Of a DNA stretch of 64,000 nt, positions 1-10,005 are shown piece after piece. The position numbers and the translations under genes are program-made. The notes beneath the pieces are model-generated. The model saw only the letters and a list, made by a program, of their open reading frames with translations. It did no database searches and was not told the DNA's origin. Positions within the stretch are counted from its first letter, which is position 1, and each line of letters opens with the position of its first letter. Location of the stretch: the NCBI GenBank assembly GCA_003864495.1, contig ML133457.1, positions 62,001 to 126,000 of the forward strand, given 5' to 3'. This DNA comes from Nemopilema nomurai. Lineage: Eukaryota > Cnidaria > Scyphozoa > Rhizostomeae > Rhizostomatidae.

Positions 1-2
1 GC

Positions 3-1888
3 ATCAATGAAACGAATTCCTCGGAAGTTATAGTGACAGGTTTAAGCACTCCTGAAGGAGTAGCCGTTGACTGGATTGGAAAAAACTCTACTGGACTGAT
101 GGAGGCCAAAAAATAATTGGAGTTTCTGAATTGGATGGCAGCAGCAAGAAAAACTTAGTTAACCTTGCAAATACAAGTGAACCAAGGGCTGTTGCATGTG
201 ATCCAAGTTCGGGGTGAGTTTATTGCAATATTGCTGCTTGTGTATGCTTCCCGCAATAGAGGCTTCAGGGTCATTCTTTAATCGGAGGCTTATAGTACCC
301 CAGTACACGACAGCAGAACCTTGTGTGATTGCATAAGCCTGAGAATTGAAACGCGAAAGGCTACCACTTCTCCAAAAGTTATGCAGGATCCAGAAGCCAC
401 TGTGGTGTTGTATCTAGAAACCATTGCTCTGCATCTGAATGCTGATTTCTTTTGAGCTGTCTTTGCTATTGGTGTAATTTTACACACTGTCATTCTTCTA
501 ACAATGATAGTTGTTAGCCCAGTGCAGTTTAATTAGGTATTCGTTTTACCGTTAGTGTTTTTATGTCTTTGCATTTAGTTTTTGTGTCTTCAATTACCCT
601 GCAGATGATGTTTTTTTCACTATGCAAGTTGGCGTTATTCATGTAGTTTGCACTGCTGCAAAGATTCCTCTTTCGTTGTTTCCTATGCTTCAGTTGTTGG
701 ATTTTCTTTGCCATTTAGAGTTGCTAACTCTTGTGCTTTTCCGATTCCCAAGTCTCATAAAGTACAAAACTTCGAGTTGCCTTCATTACAATTGATATTT
801 ATACTTTAGGTATCTCTTTTGGACTGATTGGGGTAAAAAAGCTGCCATTGAGCGAATCTCTATGGATGGTACACTTGCTACCAGGGAAAAGATCGTTTCA
901 AGTGATGTTATTTGGCCAAATGGCTTAACCCTGGATCTACCACAAAGGAAATTGTATTGGATGGATGCAAAGTTAAAGCGACTCGAAATTGCGAATTTTG
1001 ACGGCAGTGAAAGGAAGCAAATAAAGATTCACGTTTATTTTCCCTTTGCTTTAGCTAACTTTGAAAATTATCTGTATTGGACTAATTGGAGGGAGGACTC
1101 TGCAGAAAGAATTGACAAATTCAAAGCCCCATATGAATCATCACACATGATTTCCATGCCGAATCAGCCAATGGGTATAAAAGTGTTGCACCCATTAAAG
1201 CAGCCGATTGGTAAGTAAAGATGGCGGTACTATAGGTTTCGAAATTTCCATCTTTAGGCCTTGCCTTTTATCATTTCTGTCTAAGAAGGATCTAAATGTC
1301 ATTGTTTTAAAGTGATAATCTTTGTGCGCTAAATTTAGAACCATGGGTGCATGCATTCATTCACTCGCAACAGAACAACAAAAAGCTACTACGTAGCATC
1401 CAAAAAACTGAAGTTCCCCTCACACCCCTTTTTCTATCGTTTCTCTTCAATTTCAACGTATCATTTTTCTTTCCCGTGTATCTTCTTTTTTTTCCTTCAT
1501 TTCATTCTTCATCTCCGTCAAGTTCTCTTAATATATCTGATTTCATTCTTGTTCTTTGCTAGTCTTAGATTTCATTGGGAGCACCACTTTAGCTGTTACT
1601 ACTTCTACCAACATTGATAATTACAAGCAGTAAAAACGGATATGAATAAACAAAAATAACTTTTTTATAGCTTGTTAAGATGTCAATTCGAAGTGCTTTT
1701 GTCTTAAACACTTAATAAATAAAACAAACTCTCTGCAGGCATCAATCCATGTGGAAGCAACAATGGCGGCTGCAGTCATTTGTGCCTGATCGCCAAGGCG
1801 CAGAATGGAACTGGGTTCTCTTGCAGTTGCCCTGACACGCATCGTTTGTTGTCCAATGGAAGGACATGCAGAGAAATCCCTGAGCCTA
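3..1888 (+). CDS. LRP/LDL-receptor-like protein, partial (YWTD beta-propeller plus EGF)
   Basis: Three exons on the plus strand: 3-213, 810-1210 and 1739-1888. The 5' part of the gene lies outside the window. Joined, they encode class B LDL-receptor repeats (YWTDGG, then FWTDWG, YWMDAK and YWTNWR at roughly 40-residue spacing), then one six-cysteine EGF-like module beginning [17 protein letters not shown] propeller closed by an EGF module is typical of LRP/LDLR-family endocytic or Wnt co-receptors at the cell surface. Splice sites are good: gtgagt, gtaagt and gtaagt donors, and cag or tag acceptors. The phases agree (SSG|YLFWTD; PI-G|INPCG). In exon 1 the frame breaks at the A6 run at 80-85, where one more A would give the usual GKKLYWTD junction. 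No NPxY tail was found. The family is certain; which LRP is not. Confidence 0.82.
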
Positions 1889-1937
1889 GTAAGTATCACC
1901 GTTACCGTATTCGCAACTAACTCTAACAAAAAGACGA

Positions 1938-2204
1938 TTGGAAGTGATGATAGGTTTTGCTATCATATTGATCATTATTTCCATCGCCATTATCATTTTA
2001 CCAACATTATATTTAAAAACAAGCAAAGACACTGCTCCCGCGTTAATCATTGCCTTAATCTTTTCAATCATCGTTATCGAAGTTATGGTAATCAGTGGAC
2101 TTGCTACAAGTCTCTCTCTTGAAGAAAGAAGCAAGTCCATAACCAGATACGCTAGGGCACTGCCTTGTACGATACCACGAGGTAATTTGTACAACAATAG
2201 TTAG
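1938..2204 (+). CDS. possible terminal exon of the LRP-like gene, hydrophobic
   Basis: The phase-1 end of the EGF exon can join an AG at about 1934-1935 to give an open frame running to a stop at 2204. It encodes two strongly hydrophobic stretches (starting MIGFAIILIIISIAIIILP, and later ALIIALIFSIIVIEVMVISG) and a basic tail. A membrane segment after the EGF module would suit a receptor. However, the acceptor has no pyrimidine tract, two hydrophobic segments are unexpected, and no endocytosis motif follows. It may be intron sequence rich in ATT/ATC codons. Confidence 0.25.
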   Translation: MEVMIGFAIILIIISIAIIILPTLYLKTSKDTAPALIIALIFSIIVIEVMVISGLATSLSLEERSKSITRYARALPCTIPRGNLYNNS

Positions 2205-2470
2205 CAAATTATGATTGACAGTCTTGTGGAGGTGGACGTGCAGCACGACACGAACCTCCAAATAGTTGTGAGCGCCTTCCCCGCGGGTATTAACTCGAAT
2301 TAAAGATATTAATTCCCATTTTAATATCAGGTCGGCAGCGTACATGTGCGAAGCCTTGAAAGTCATTCGAAGGAAAACAGGAAAACTTAGGCCTAAGAAG
2401 AACTTTGGAACCTGAATAATTAAAGCTGAATTATTTATTTGGCCAAAGGGCCTTCACACGTGTAAAGAAG

Positions 2471-2519
2471 ATGACGCTCCTAAATGTGGTGGTATTTTCG
2501 CTTCTCGCAGCTTTAGTTG
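2471..2519 (+). CDS. candidate first exon with signal peptide
   Basis: An ATG at 2471 opens the peptide MTLLNVVVFSLLAALVG, which looks like a secretory signal. It runs directly into a consensus donor (gtaagt) at about 2520. This is the usual form of a first exon in secreted or membrane-protein genes. No downstream partner exon could be identified before the foldback element at 3.6 kb or beyond it, so the gene it belongs to is unknown. It may be a remnant of a duplicated receptor gene. Confidence 0.3.
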
Positions 2520-3624
2520 GTAAGTTCCGAATACATTCTAATTGCATTTCTTTAAATTTACTTGCCGAAAAGTAACCAGTTTATTGAATTACTCGGGGAT
2601 TTGGTTGCCAACCGCCGCACCAAATAGTTGAAATTCCACGTCGTTTCTGTCGCAGTACAAATGTGTTCAAAATACTGGTTTGATAATAGGTTAAAATTCA
2701 TTGCGTTTTTCCTATCAGTGAGTTTTTATTCTGTTTAACATCTTCGCATGGCGAAAAGACTTGACAACAAAGCTTCCCATCTGTTTTCCGTTCATTTCGA
2801 AGCTGTCGCGGGTAAATTGCACACGCGGCATTATTTTAGTTCCCGTAGCTCATGGCGATAATTTCTAGTGAGAAACAAATTACTCACTTGACCTTGAAAC
2901 AGCCACCACTTTTGCATGAGTTGTCATTATAGGCGGGGAATTTCGCGCCTTACGAGGGAATCTAATTCATATGTTCTCTTTTGTGGGTCGATTATATTCA
3001 GTTTTAAACGCATAAACGTCAATGGGTTAATTTCCCCTCACAGTATACGTAAGATATTCATGTTTTACAGTGTGATTTGAGAATTAATACGACCAGTTCT
3101 CAGACAACAGGACTGCCTAAGGGCAAAGTAGTTCGTTTCTCAAAGGCATTATGCCCTCGATATGTGTTCCCGTCTCAAACAGCGTGAATGACTGTTGAAT
3201 TGTTTAGATTCTCTGTGGAAATTGGGAACGTTCCTTGTTAATGTTGTCTGCTTTTAGAAGCAGGGAGGTCAGTGAAGTATGTCTACCGACGGCGTCTTAC
3301 CACGAAGAGCAAGCACCAAGCGTAAACTTTGAGAAATACCTGCTTGCAAATGGTCACACGATATTCCAGCATATGTTAATGGGGCTTTCTAACGATAACA
3401 TTTCTTAGGCCCGAAAGAATAGACACATCGATAAAAAGACAACTTCGACCTTCATGGCAAATAAAACTCGTGGATATTTTCGATCATAACCCAGATTGCA
3501 ACTTACTTTTGAGCTGCTACTCGACGCAACGCCTGAAGTAAAACAGTAGCAGGTCATATTACCAACACTGACCCGCCCCTGCACTTATTACTGTATGTCA
3601 AATATGGACTCAGACATTGTCTGG
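2520..3624. other. no gene recognised
   Basis: Non-coding stretch between the signal-peptide exon and the foldback element. I see no exon with both splice sites, no RNA gene and no clear repeat. Confidence 0.5.
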
Positions 3625-3999
3625 AACAGGGTGCATTTGTAATGCGTAGTTGTATTTGTAATGCGGACACAGACAGAATCTGTCTGTTCTTTTCATAGAC
3701 AGAACCTCATAGACAGAATATGGTATATTAGCCAATCAGGTTAGAGTTTCTCATTGCCATCATAAAGCCACCATAGGTATCAGAATGACACGTTAACACC
3801 TTGTTTAGTTGTCAAGATTTATTTGCACAAGAATTTCTACATGCATTTACTCCCCATGTGGTCTGAAGGATTCAAAACAGTGCAAGCTACACAATAGACC
3901 TGTATTCCACCGCTAGCGCTGCCTCTCAGTCATTGTTTCAAACTATTATTACAAATGCACAAAATAAATCATTCTCTGATCTCATAATCATTAACAATG
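3625..3999 (+). repeat. left inverted arm of foldback element
   Basis: Reverse complement of 6474-6846 with few mismatches. It contains the 13-bp motif GTGCATTTGTAAT at 3631 and its inverse at 3948-3960, so the core of the arm itself has the ends of a small inverted-repeat element. Confidence 0.85.
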
Positions 4000-5080
4000 A
4001 TAATCGTATCAGAGAATACAGAATAAAACTTTCTCTGCTCTTATAATTATTAACAATTGGACCTCGATGGCAGCAAGAAACCATACAAGGCAGAATGCAA
4101 AACTATAGTGTCATAAATAGAAAAGAATTGCAGATCAAATTTCTTCTTCAGAATCAACTGTTTGTAACATTGTGTAATGTGGCAGCCGATAAACGAAATT
4201 AAGAAAACGTTTTCAGACAAACGGCAGGATTGTCTTACCTGAAATGTTGTGATCAATAAACGGCTAAATACCCGTTCCCAAGATAAAATTATAAGTCATT
4301 GTTTATCAATGCCTTTCAATTCGATGCTCCAACACGAATGTGCACAGAGAAAGAGGTCCCGCCAAATGTAAAGCATACTTCGCGCCAAATCATGCATCCT
4401 AAATATTGATTGGTTGAGATAGATGTGTTCAGCCTTCATTTCAGTGTCTATTGGATGGTCTGAAAAGTAGGCATTTCATTGGAAGAGCCAACCCGCGCAT
4501 TTTGCTGAAAGGCAGTTGATTGGGTAAAAACAACTCTGTCCTCATACGGACAGAACTTTTTCTGCTGGACAGAATTTCTTCTAAGGCTAACCTGATTGGC
4601 CAAGACAAATAAACCCCAGAAATGCCCGCAACCAAACAGCATCCGACATGACTCATCCTTGCATTGAATAAATTTCACGCCCAAGGACACACTGGTTGAA
4701 ATGACCTGATACAGTTTCATTCATGGCCAATCTACTTAAAAATCCAACAGCAATCAAACACTCAAGCTTTTAGGGGAGACTGATTCCCCACATTTTTTTC
4801 GAAAAATGTTGCAAGTAGGGGGCTGCATTACCCTCAGCCAATACCACAACATCCCTAGCAAAATCTGCAATTGGCCGAATCTCACGAAACAGTCACAAAT
4901 TTTCGTGAAACAATTACAAACAATCCATGAAAAGAAGCAGATGCACAGCAAAATTTGAAAAAGAAAAAATTACCGTCTAGTCAAACACCTAAAAAATTCA
5001 TCAACTAAATAAAACAAAGGACAATATGTCGAGAATGGAAGTGAGCGGAAGTTTGTGCCATTCCGTTGCAGCCAGAATCA

Positions 5081-5810
5081 GCCTTGAGCTTTGATTTCAT
5101 ACGCAATGCCTGCCAGCATGGGGTCAATCAGTCTTCTACAGACAGAATCTGTCCATAGTGGACAGAATCAGTCTATGGGAAGCGGGAAATTTCTCAACCA
5201 GCCTTGAGCTTTCATTTCATACGCAATGCCTGCCAGCACGGGGTCAATCAGTCTTCTACAGACAGAATCTGTCCATAGTGGACAGAATCAGTCTATGGGA
5301 AGCGGGAAATTTCTCAACCAGCCTTGAGCTTTCATTTCATACGCAATGCCTGCCAGCACGGGGTCAATCAGTCTTCTACAGACAGAATCTGTCCATAGTG
5401 GACAGAATCAGTCTATGGGAAGCGGGAAATTTCTCAACCAGCCTTGAGCTTTCATTTCATACGCAATGCCTGCCAGCACGGGGTCAATCAGTCTTCTACA
5501 GACAGAATCTGTCCATAGTGGACAGAATCAGTCTATGGGAAGCGGGAAATTTCTCAACCAGCCTTGAGCTTTCATTTCATACGCAATGCCTGCCAGCACG
5601 GGGTCAATCAGTCTTCTACAGACAGAATCTGTCCATAGTGGACAGAATCAGTCTATGGGAAGCGGGAAATTTCTCAACCAGCCTTGAGCTTTTTTCATAC
5701 GCAATGCCTGCCAGCATGGGGTCAATCAGTCTTCTACAGACAGAATCTGTCCATAGTGGACAGAACCAGTCTATGGGAAGCGGGAAATTTCTCAACCAGC
5801 CTTGAGCTTT
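5081..5810 (+). repeat. 120-bp tandem repeat, six copies
   Basis: Units start at 5081, 5201, 5321, 5441, 5561 and 5681, each opening GCCTTGAGCTTT. The middle copies appear identical. The first differs by single bases and the last carries a short deletion (TTTTTTCATAC). A partial seventh start lies at about 5799. Because 120 is divisible by three, the array has an artificial open frame on the plus strand with a 40-residue period; nothing suggests it is a protein. Confidence 0.95.
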
Positions 5811-6473
5811 CATTACAAACCTTTTGCATTGCGTAATTTTTCTCATTACAAATATGTTTAAAAACAGGCTGTGCGGTGAAAAATGCTAAATGTTTTAGAC
5901 ACTAAAATAAAGTTATGATTTTATTTATCACTATTACTGTCTCTATCAATTTGTGACGTAAAGTTTTGGTGCAAATAGATATCCCTTTTTTCGTCTTAGA
6001 AGATAATAGGTATCCCTGTTTAATCCCGTGTGCCTCTCTGGCCGGTCCCCGCCCCGATTATGTAATTAAAAAAGATAAAGCGTGTTTTTAATGCAAGAAA
6101 CTATTAAGTATACCCCCAATCATTGTCAAAGTGAACTACCTTTCCTATAGAACAGCGTGGCAAAGAGGAAGTAGACTGGCTTTCTTTCCGACAGCACTTC
6201 AATGACATGCGATATTTTTAGCAAAGTTGAGAGTTAATGCGAAACCCCCTTCCAAAACAGCTGGAAATGAGACTTCTGACTACTCCTGGTATTTCTTACA
6301 AAAAACCATGTTCCGACCCGCTTTCATTAGATATTGTAAACCGGGTCGACGTGTGTTTTGAATAAATTTAATGCTTGGCGGTCCCTTTCTTTCGAACGGT
6401 TGAAATATAAAGTTTTAACAATTGAATTTCATTTGTATTTTGCCGTGTGAGCCTTTCTGCTATCTTTGGGTTC

Positions 6474-6846
6474 CATGGTTAATGATTACGAGATCAAAGA
6501 ATGATTTATTTTGTGCATTTGTAATAGTTTGAAACAATGACTGAGAGGCAGCGCTAGCGGTGGAATACAGGTCTACTGTGTAGCTTGCACTGTTTTGAAT
6601 CCTTCAGACCACATGGGGAGTAAATGCACGTAGAAATCCTTTTGCAAATAAATCTTGACAACTAAACAAGGTGTTAACGTGTAATTCTGATACCTATGGC
6701 GGCTTTATGATGGCAATGAGAAACTCTAACCTGATTGGCTAATATACCATATTCTGTCCATGAGGTTCTGTCTATGAAAAGAACAGACAGATTCTGTCTG
6801 TGTCCGCATTGCAAATAGCAACTACGCATTACAAATGCACCCTGTT
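6474..6846 (-). repeat. right inverted arm of foldback element
   Basis: Reverse complement of the left arm. It differs by scattered substitutions and small indels (for example a 3-bp difference in the inner GTAATAGTTTG), so the copy is not brand new. Confidence 0.85.
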
Positions 6847-7626
6847 ATTACCAATTATGAACATGATAATAACATAAATCCTTTTTATTGATGAACAAGA
6901 TATTTAATTATCTTTAGCCTGCTGTATGACAAAGTCTGACTGACATCTGGAATCTTTTAGTCCATGCAAAAAATTCCAATAAAATTCATGTCACAGGAAT
7001 CAAAGATAAGAGGGAAATTTGTAGGACACAAAAAGAATATTTATGAAATTGCATGATTATGCATGATTTTGTTATAACAATGAAAGTTGTCTGTAAAAAA
7101 AGTGTCAGTGATGAACTTAAGAGTATTAACAACACTGTGTTGTCAAAAATGTTTGTGACTTAAAAGCCAAGCAAACAATTTCAGTGGCAGCAGCAAGACA
7201 AAATTACCTCTTGATGAGAGGTATCTTAACGAAAAAGAACCACATTATCAACATGTTGTTTATAGGTGCTGGCATCTTATTTTTGGATGTTGTTACTAAG
7301 AAGTGCTTCAAAAAAGGCGACATAAAGTCACAGATATGAAATTATTGCTTTCTCTTGGTCATAAAATGTTTACTTGGTGCCATGTACATGGAGTTTATAC
7401 ATGTACATAATTTTTATTTTTTCACTAAGACTTCATGCAAATTTTAAGCAATGTAGATTGAAGTCAAATAGGTACTTAAACTAATCATAAGTTTATCAGG
7501 CAGAATATTTTTTGGCATTTGAATTGTTGAGAATTATATTAGCCAAATTTATCTGAAATATATATTTGAAATATATTGATACAGAACTTCACAATAGCTA
7601 AAAAACTGGAAACATTCTCCTTATAC
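6847..7626. other. no gene recognised
   Basis: AT-rich spacer between the foldback element and the 3' end of the small minus-strand gene. No exon or repeat could be supported. Confidence 0.5.
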
Positions 7627-7932
7627 TTAGAGTTCTTTTCTCCCGACATTCCTCAGAGTATGCAAAAAATCTTCAGTACCTTTTTTAATCGGTGAATTTG
7701 GATCAATAAAATTCTTGCTTTCAGTTTTCCCATCAGCACTTCCTAAGGCTTTTCTATTTCCTGGAGCGTCATCCATGACTGTTTTATCTTCTGCTCCACC
7801 TAGCCTCAGCTCTGCAGCATCAACCACATACTGACCATAATCTACCAAAGCTGGCTGGTCTGGGTTTTGTTGACAATTTTGTCGTTTTGTGAGGTCATCA
7901 TGAGCTGACAGAGTCGCCTTTTCAGCTGACAT
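7627..7932 (-). CDS. hypothetical 101-aa protein, single coding exon
   Basis: An open frame of 101 codons starts at the ATG at 7932. That ATG immediately follows a strong acceptor (a T-run then cag). Upstream on the same strand a 5' untranslated exon ends at about 8602 with donor catg|gtaagt, so this looks like a two-exon gene. The product is hydrophilic, acidic in the middle, has no membrane segment and is probably disordered. It ends with a more structured-looking segment, GTEDFLHTLRNVGRKEL. A short upstream frame in the first exon would stop just past the main start codon after splicing. I do not recognise a family. The gene is supported by splice-site placement and codon-like composition, not by homology. 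Confidence 0.5.
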   Translation of the reverse strand: MSAEKATLSAHDDLTKRQNCQQNPDQPALVDYGQYVVDAAELRLGGAEDKTVMDDAPGNRKALGSADGKTESKNFIDPNSPIKKGTEDFLHTLRNVGRKEL

Positions 7933-8601
7933 CTGAAAAAAATGCAGGATATAACTAATCAGTTAGGAAACTTGTAATTAGTGCAAACCACAAAACACAG
8001 TAGAGCGATGTAGTACTACTGGTTTCGGAATAAAATGGTTTATTGCAGCTCAGGATTCTGGAAGATATTCCCATCACAAAAACAAACGGAAGTTTAGAGC
8101 TTGACATCTTGCCCATCCTGTTTACGACAACCCTCTTGTCCGAGCACCGAAACAGATTAATTCAGATTGGGTATATTCGAGCAACTTTATATCAGGTGGC
8201 CGCCTGTTTTAATGCAGAAAGGCTAATTGAAATAACAATAGCCAGTAGTGCTGCGTTTGGACAGAGGGGGCAAACTCACTTTGTGTTGCTTAAAATAAAT
8301 TGACTGTTGGCTCGAGTAAAAACTTGTAGCTATGCTAATCTGAGATAATAACCTCCTAATTTTACCCTTACCCAAATGGATTTGTGATAACTTAAGTATA
8401 GAGTATTTTCTGACGACCTGCTGCTCAAACTGATGTTATAAACAACAGTTATAAACAACAACAGCTTAGGCCATGAGAAAATCGAGGTAAATCGGCTAAA
8501 CTGGACACTGTCCAATATCACAAAAAGGCATAGTACAATTATTTAAGCAGCAAAATAAACTTCTTTGATCTGAAGATGCAATAAAATTCATACTTACCAT
8601 G

Positions 8602-8760
8602 AAAAAGAAACTGCAGACGGAGTTTCAGCATAGGAACGGCGGTAAATACAGAGAAAAACAATGGCGGACAACGGACAATATGTTCATCTACACCCCTGCT
8701 CCTTCCTAGGCACAGTGCATGCTTGCAAAGGCACCTCACCACACCTCATTGTTATCCATA
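8602..8760 (-). other. putative 5' untranslated exon of the small gene
   Basis: Region just upstream of a consensus donor (gtaagtatg). It contains the short frame MLKLRLQFLFH, which after splicing to 7932 terminates a few codons past the main ATG, so the segment is untranslated or carries an upstream ORF. The transcription start is not defined. Confidence 0.35.
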
Positions 8761-10005
8761 CTTTTTGCGAGTTTCACTTACTTGAAAGTGCAATCATTCT
8801 CCTCTCAGAAAATGCTGCTAGAAACAAAAGCTTTCTTTAAATTCAACCCGAGGGAAAAAGCCTAGTGTGAAAATAGTTCGGCAGACAGAAAAGATTCATC
8901 TAGGGGGAGGTGATAGAAGGGCAAAGAAGTGATTAGAATTTTTGTCAGTTTTTCAACACTTTTGGTAGGCATTATACATTTCTGCAATGCAAAAGCGATT
9001 AGGATATCTAAATCATTTGCTTTCTATGTTCATGTCTCTTCAAACGAAAGCATCACAGCAACCAAAAGCACAACGAAACAATATACTTTTCAACTGCAAA
9101 ATAGACCATTTCATACTTTTGCCGCATATTGTTCAATTAGTGAAGTAACGAAAACTTTCTGAAATGCAATCCTAAAAATCTCCAATCACATGAAACTTGT
9201 ATTGTACTGAGTAGAACATATAATCAACAACTACAGATTTCTCTACAATATAATGATAGGAGTCGGAAAGTTCTAAAATTAAACTTTCCCTAGGAAAGCA
9301 TCAATTCTGCTACTGTTATCTTAATCATAATTAGCATTGGTTGCAGTGAGGCTAATGAAAAACAAAAAGTTCTTAACATCTAAAAATTCTTACATGACTA
9401 AACATTCATCCACGGAGCTTTCAAGTCGCATTAATAATTGCAGGGTCATTATTTTCAAAATAATATACAGGCTGAATGACAAAATTAAAAAGGACAAAAT
9501 TATGAGTTTAAATGTCGTTGTCAGATTCGTTTATTTCTCAAAGGTAAGTTACGAGGTCACAAAATTAGCCACAAAGCCACATCTTTCATCGTAATTATAG
9601 ATTTAATTTACCATCATGATCACGAGAAATTAATCGTTCTTAACAAAACGTGGCTCGAGTTGGAAGCTAAAAAACTCTCTGCTTGTAATTAAACTTACAA
9701 CTCAATGTGCTACTACAACTTTTAAATTTATTCTTGGTCCAATATTAGGCAGATTTATAAATTTCAAAAGATCGTCAAAATGAGAGCCGAAGCTTGATTT
9801 GTGCAATTGAATCAATACATTCACATTTTGAAACAGAAGGAAATGATTCGAGGGCAAGAACGCACAACAGCCTAATATATATCTCAGCTATGCAGATATA
9901 ATTTTGCACATGACGTTATTACAAAGAGCAATCAATTCTGAATTTGAACGAAAATTATTAAGTAACAACGAATCCCAGTTGCTTCCTAATTTCAAATGAT
10001 TAAAT
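8761..10005. other. no gene recognised
   Basis: AT-rich spacer between the small gene and the 3' end of VPS33A. Short open frames occur on both strands but lack splice sites or recognisable motifs. Confidence 0.5.

Larger units (their letters stand above)
3625..6846. mobile_element. foldback-type DNA transposon with ~370-bp inverted arms
   Basis: The left arm (about 3625-3999) and right arm (about 6474-6846) are near-identical reverse complements. Both outer ends begin AACAGGGTGCATTTGTAAT. Between them lie 2.5 kb of mostly unique DNA and a six-copy 120-bp tandem array. No transposase frame is visible, so the element would be non-autonomous. The arms contain the palindrome GACAGAATCTGTC, and pieces of it recur in the central array and near 4549-4578, so centre and arms share an origin. 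I could not see a convincing target-site duplication: the flanks are gtctgg on the left and attacca on the right. The superfamily is not assigned. Confidence 0.8.

Noticed and set aside
5158..5805. 215-codon open frame with a 40-residue period
   Set aside because: It is the frame of a 120-bp satellite inside a transposon, without splice sites, domain or codon bias; openness follows from unit length.
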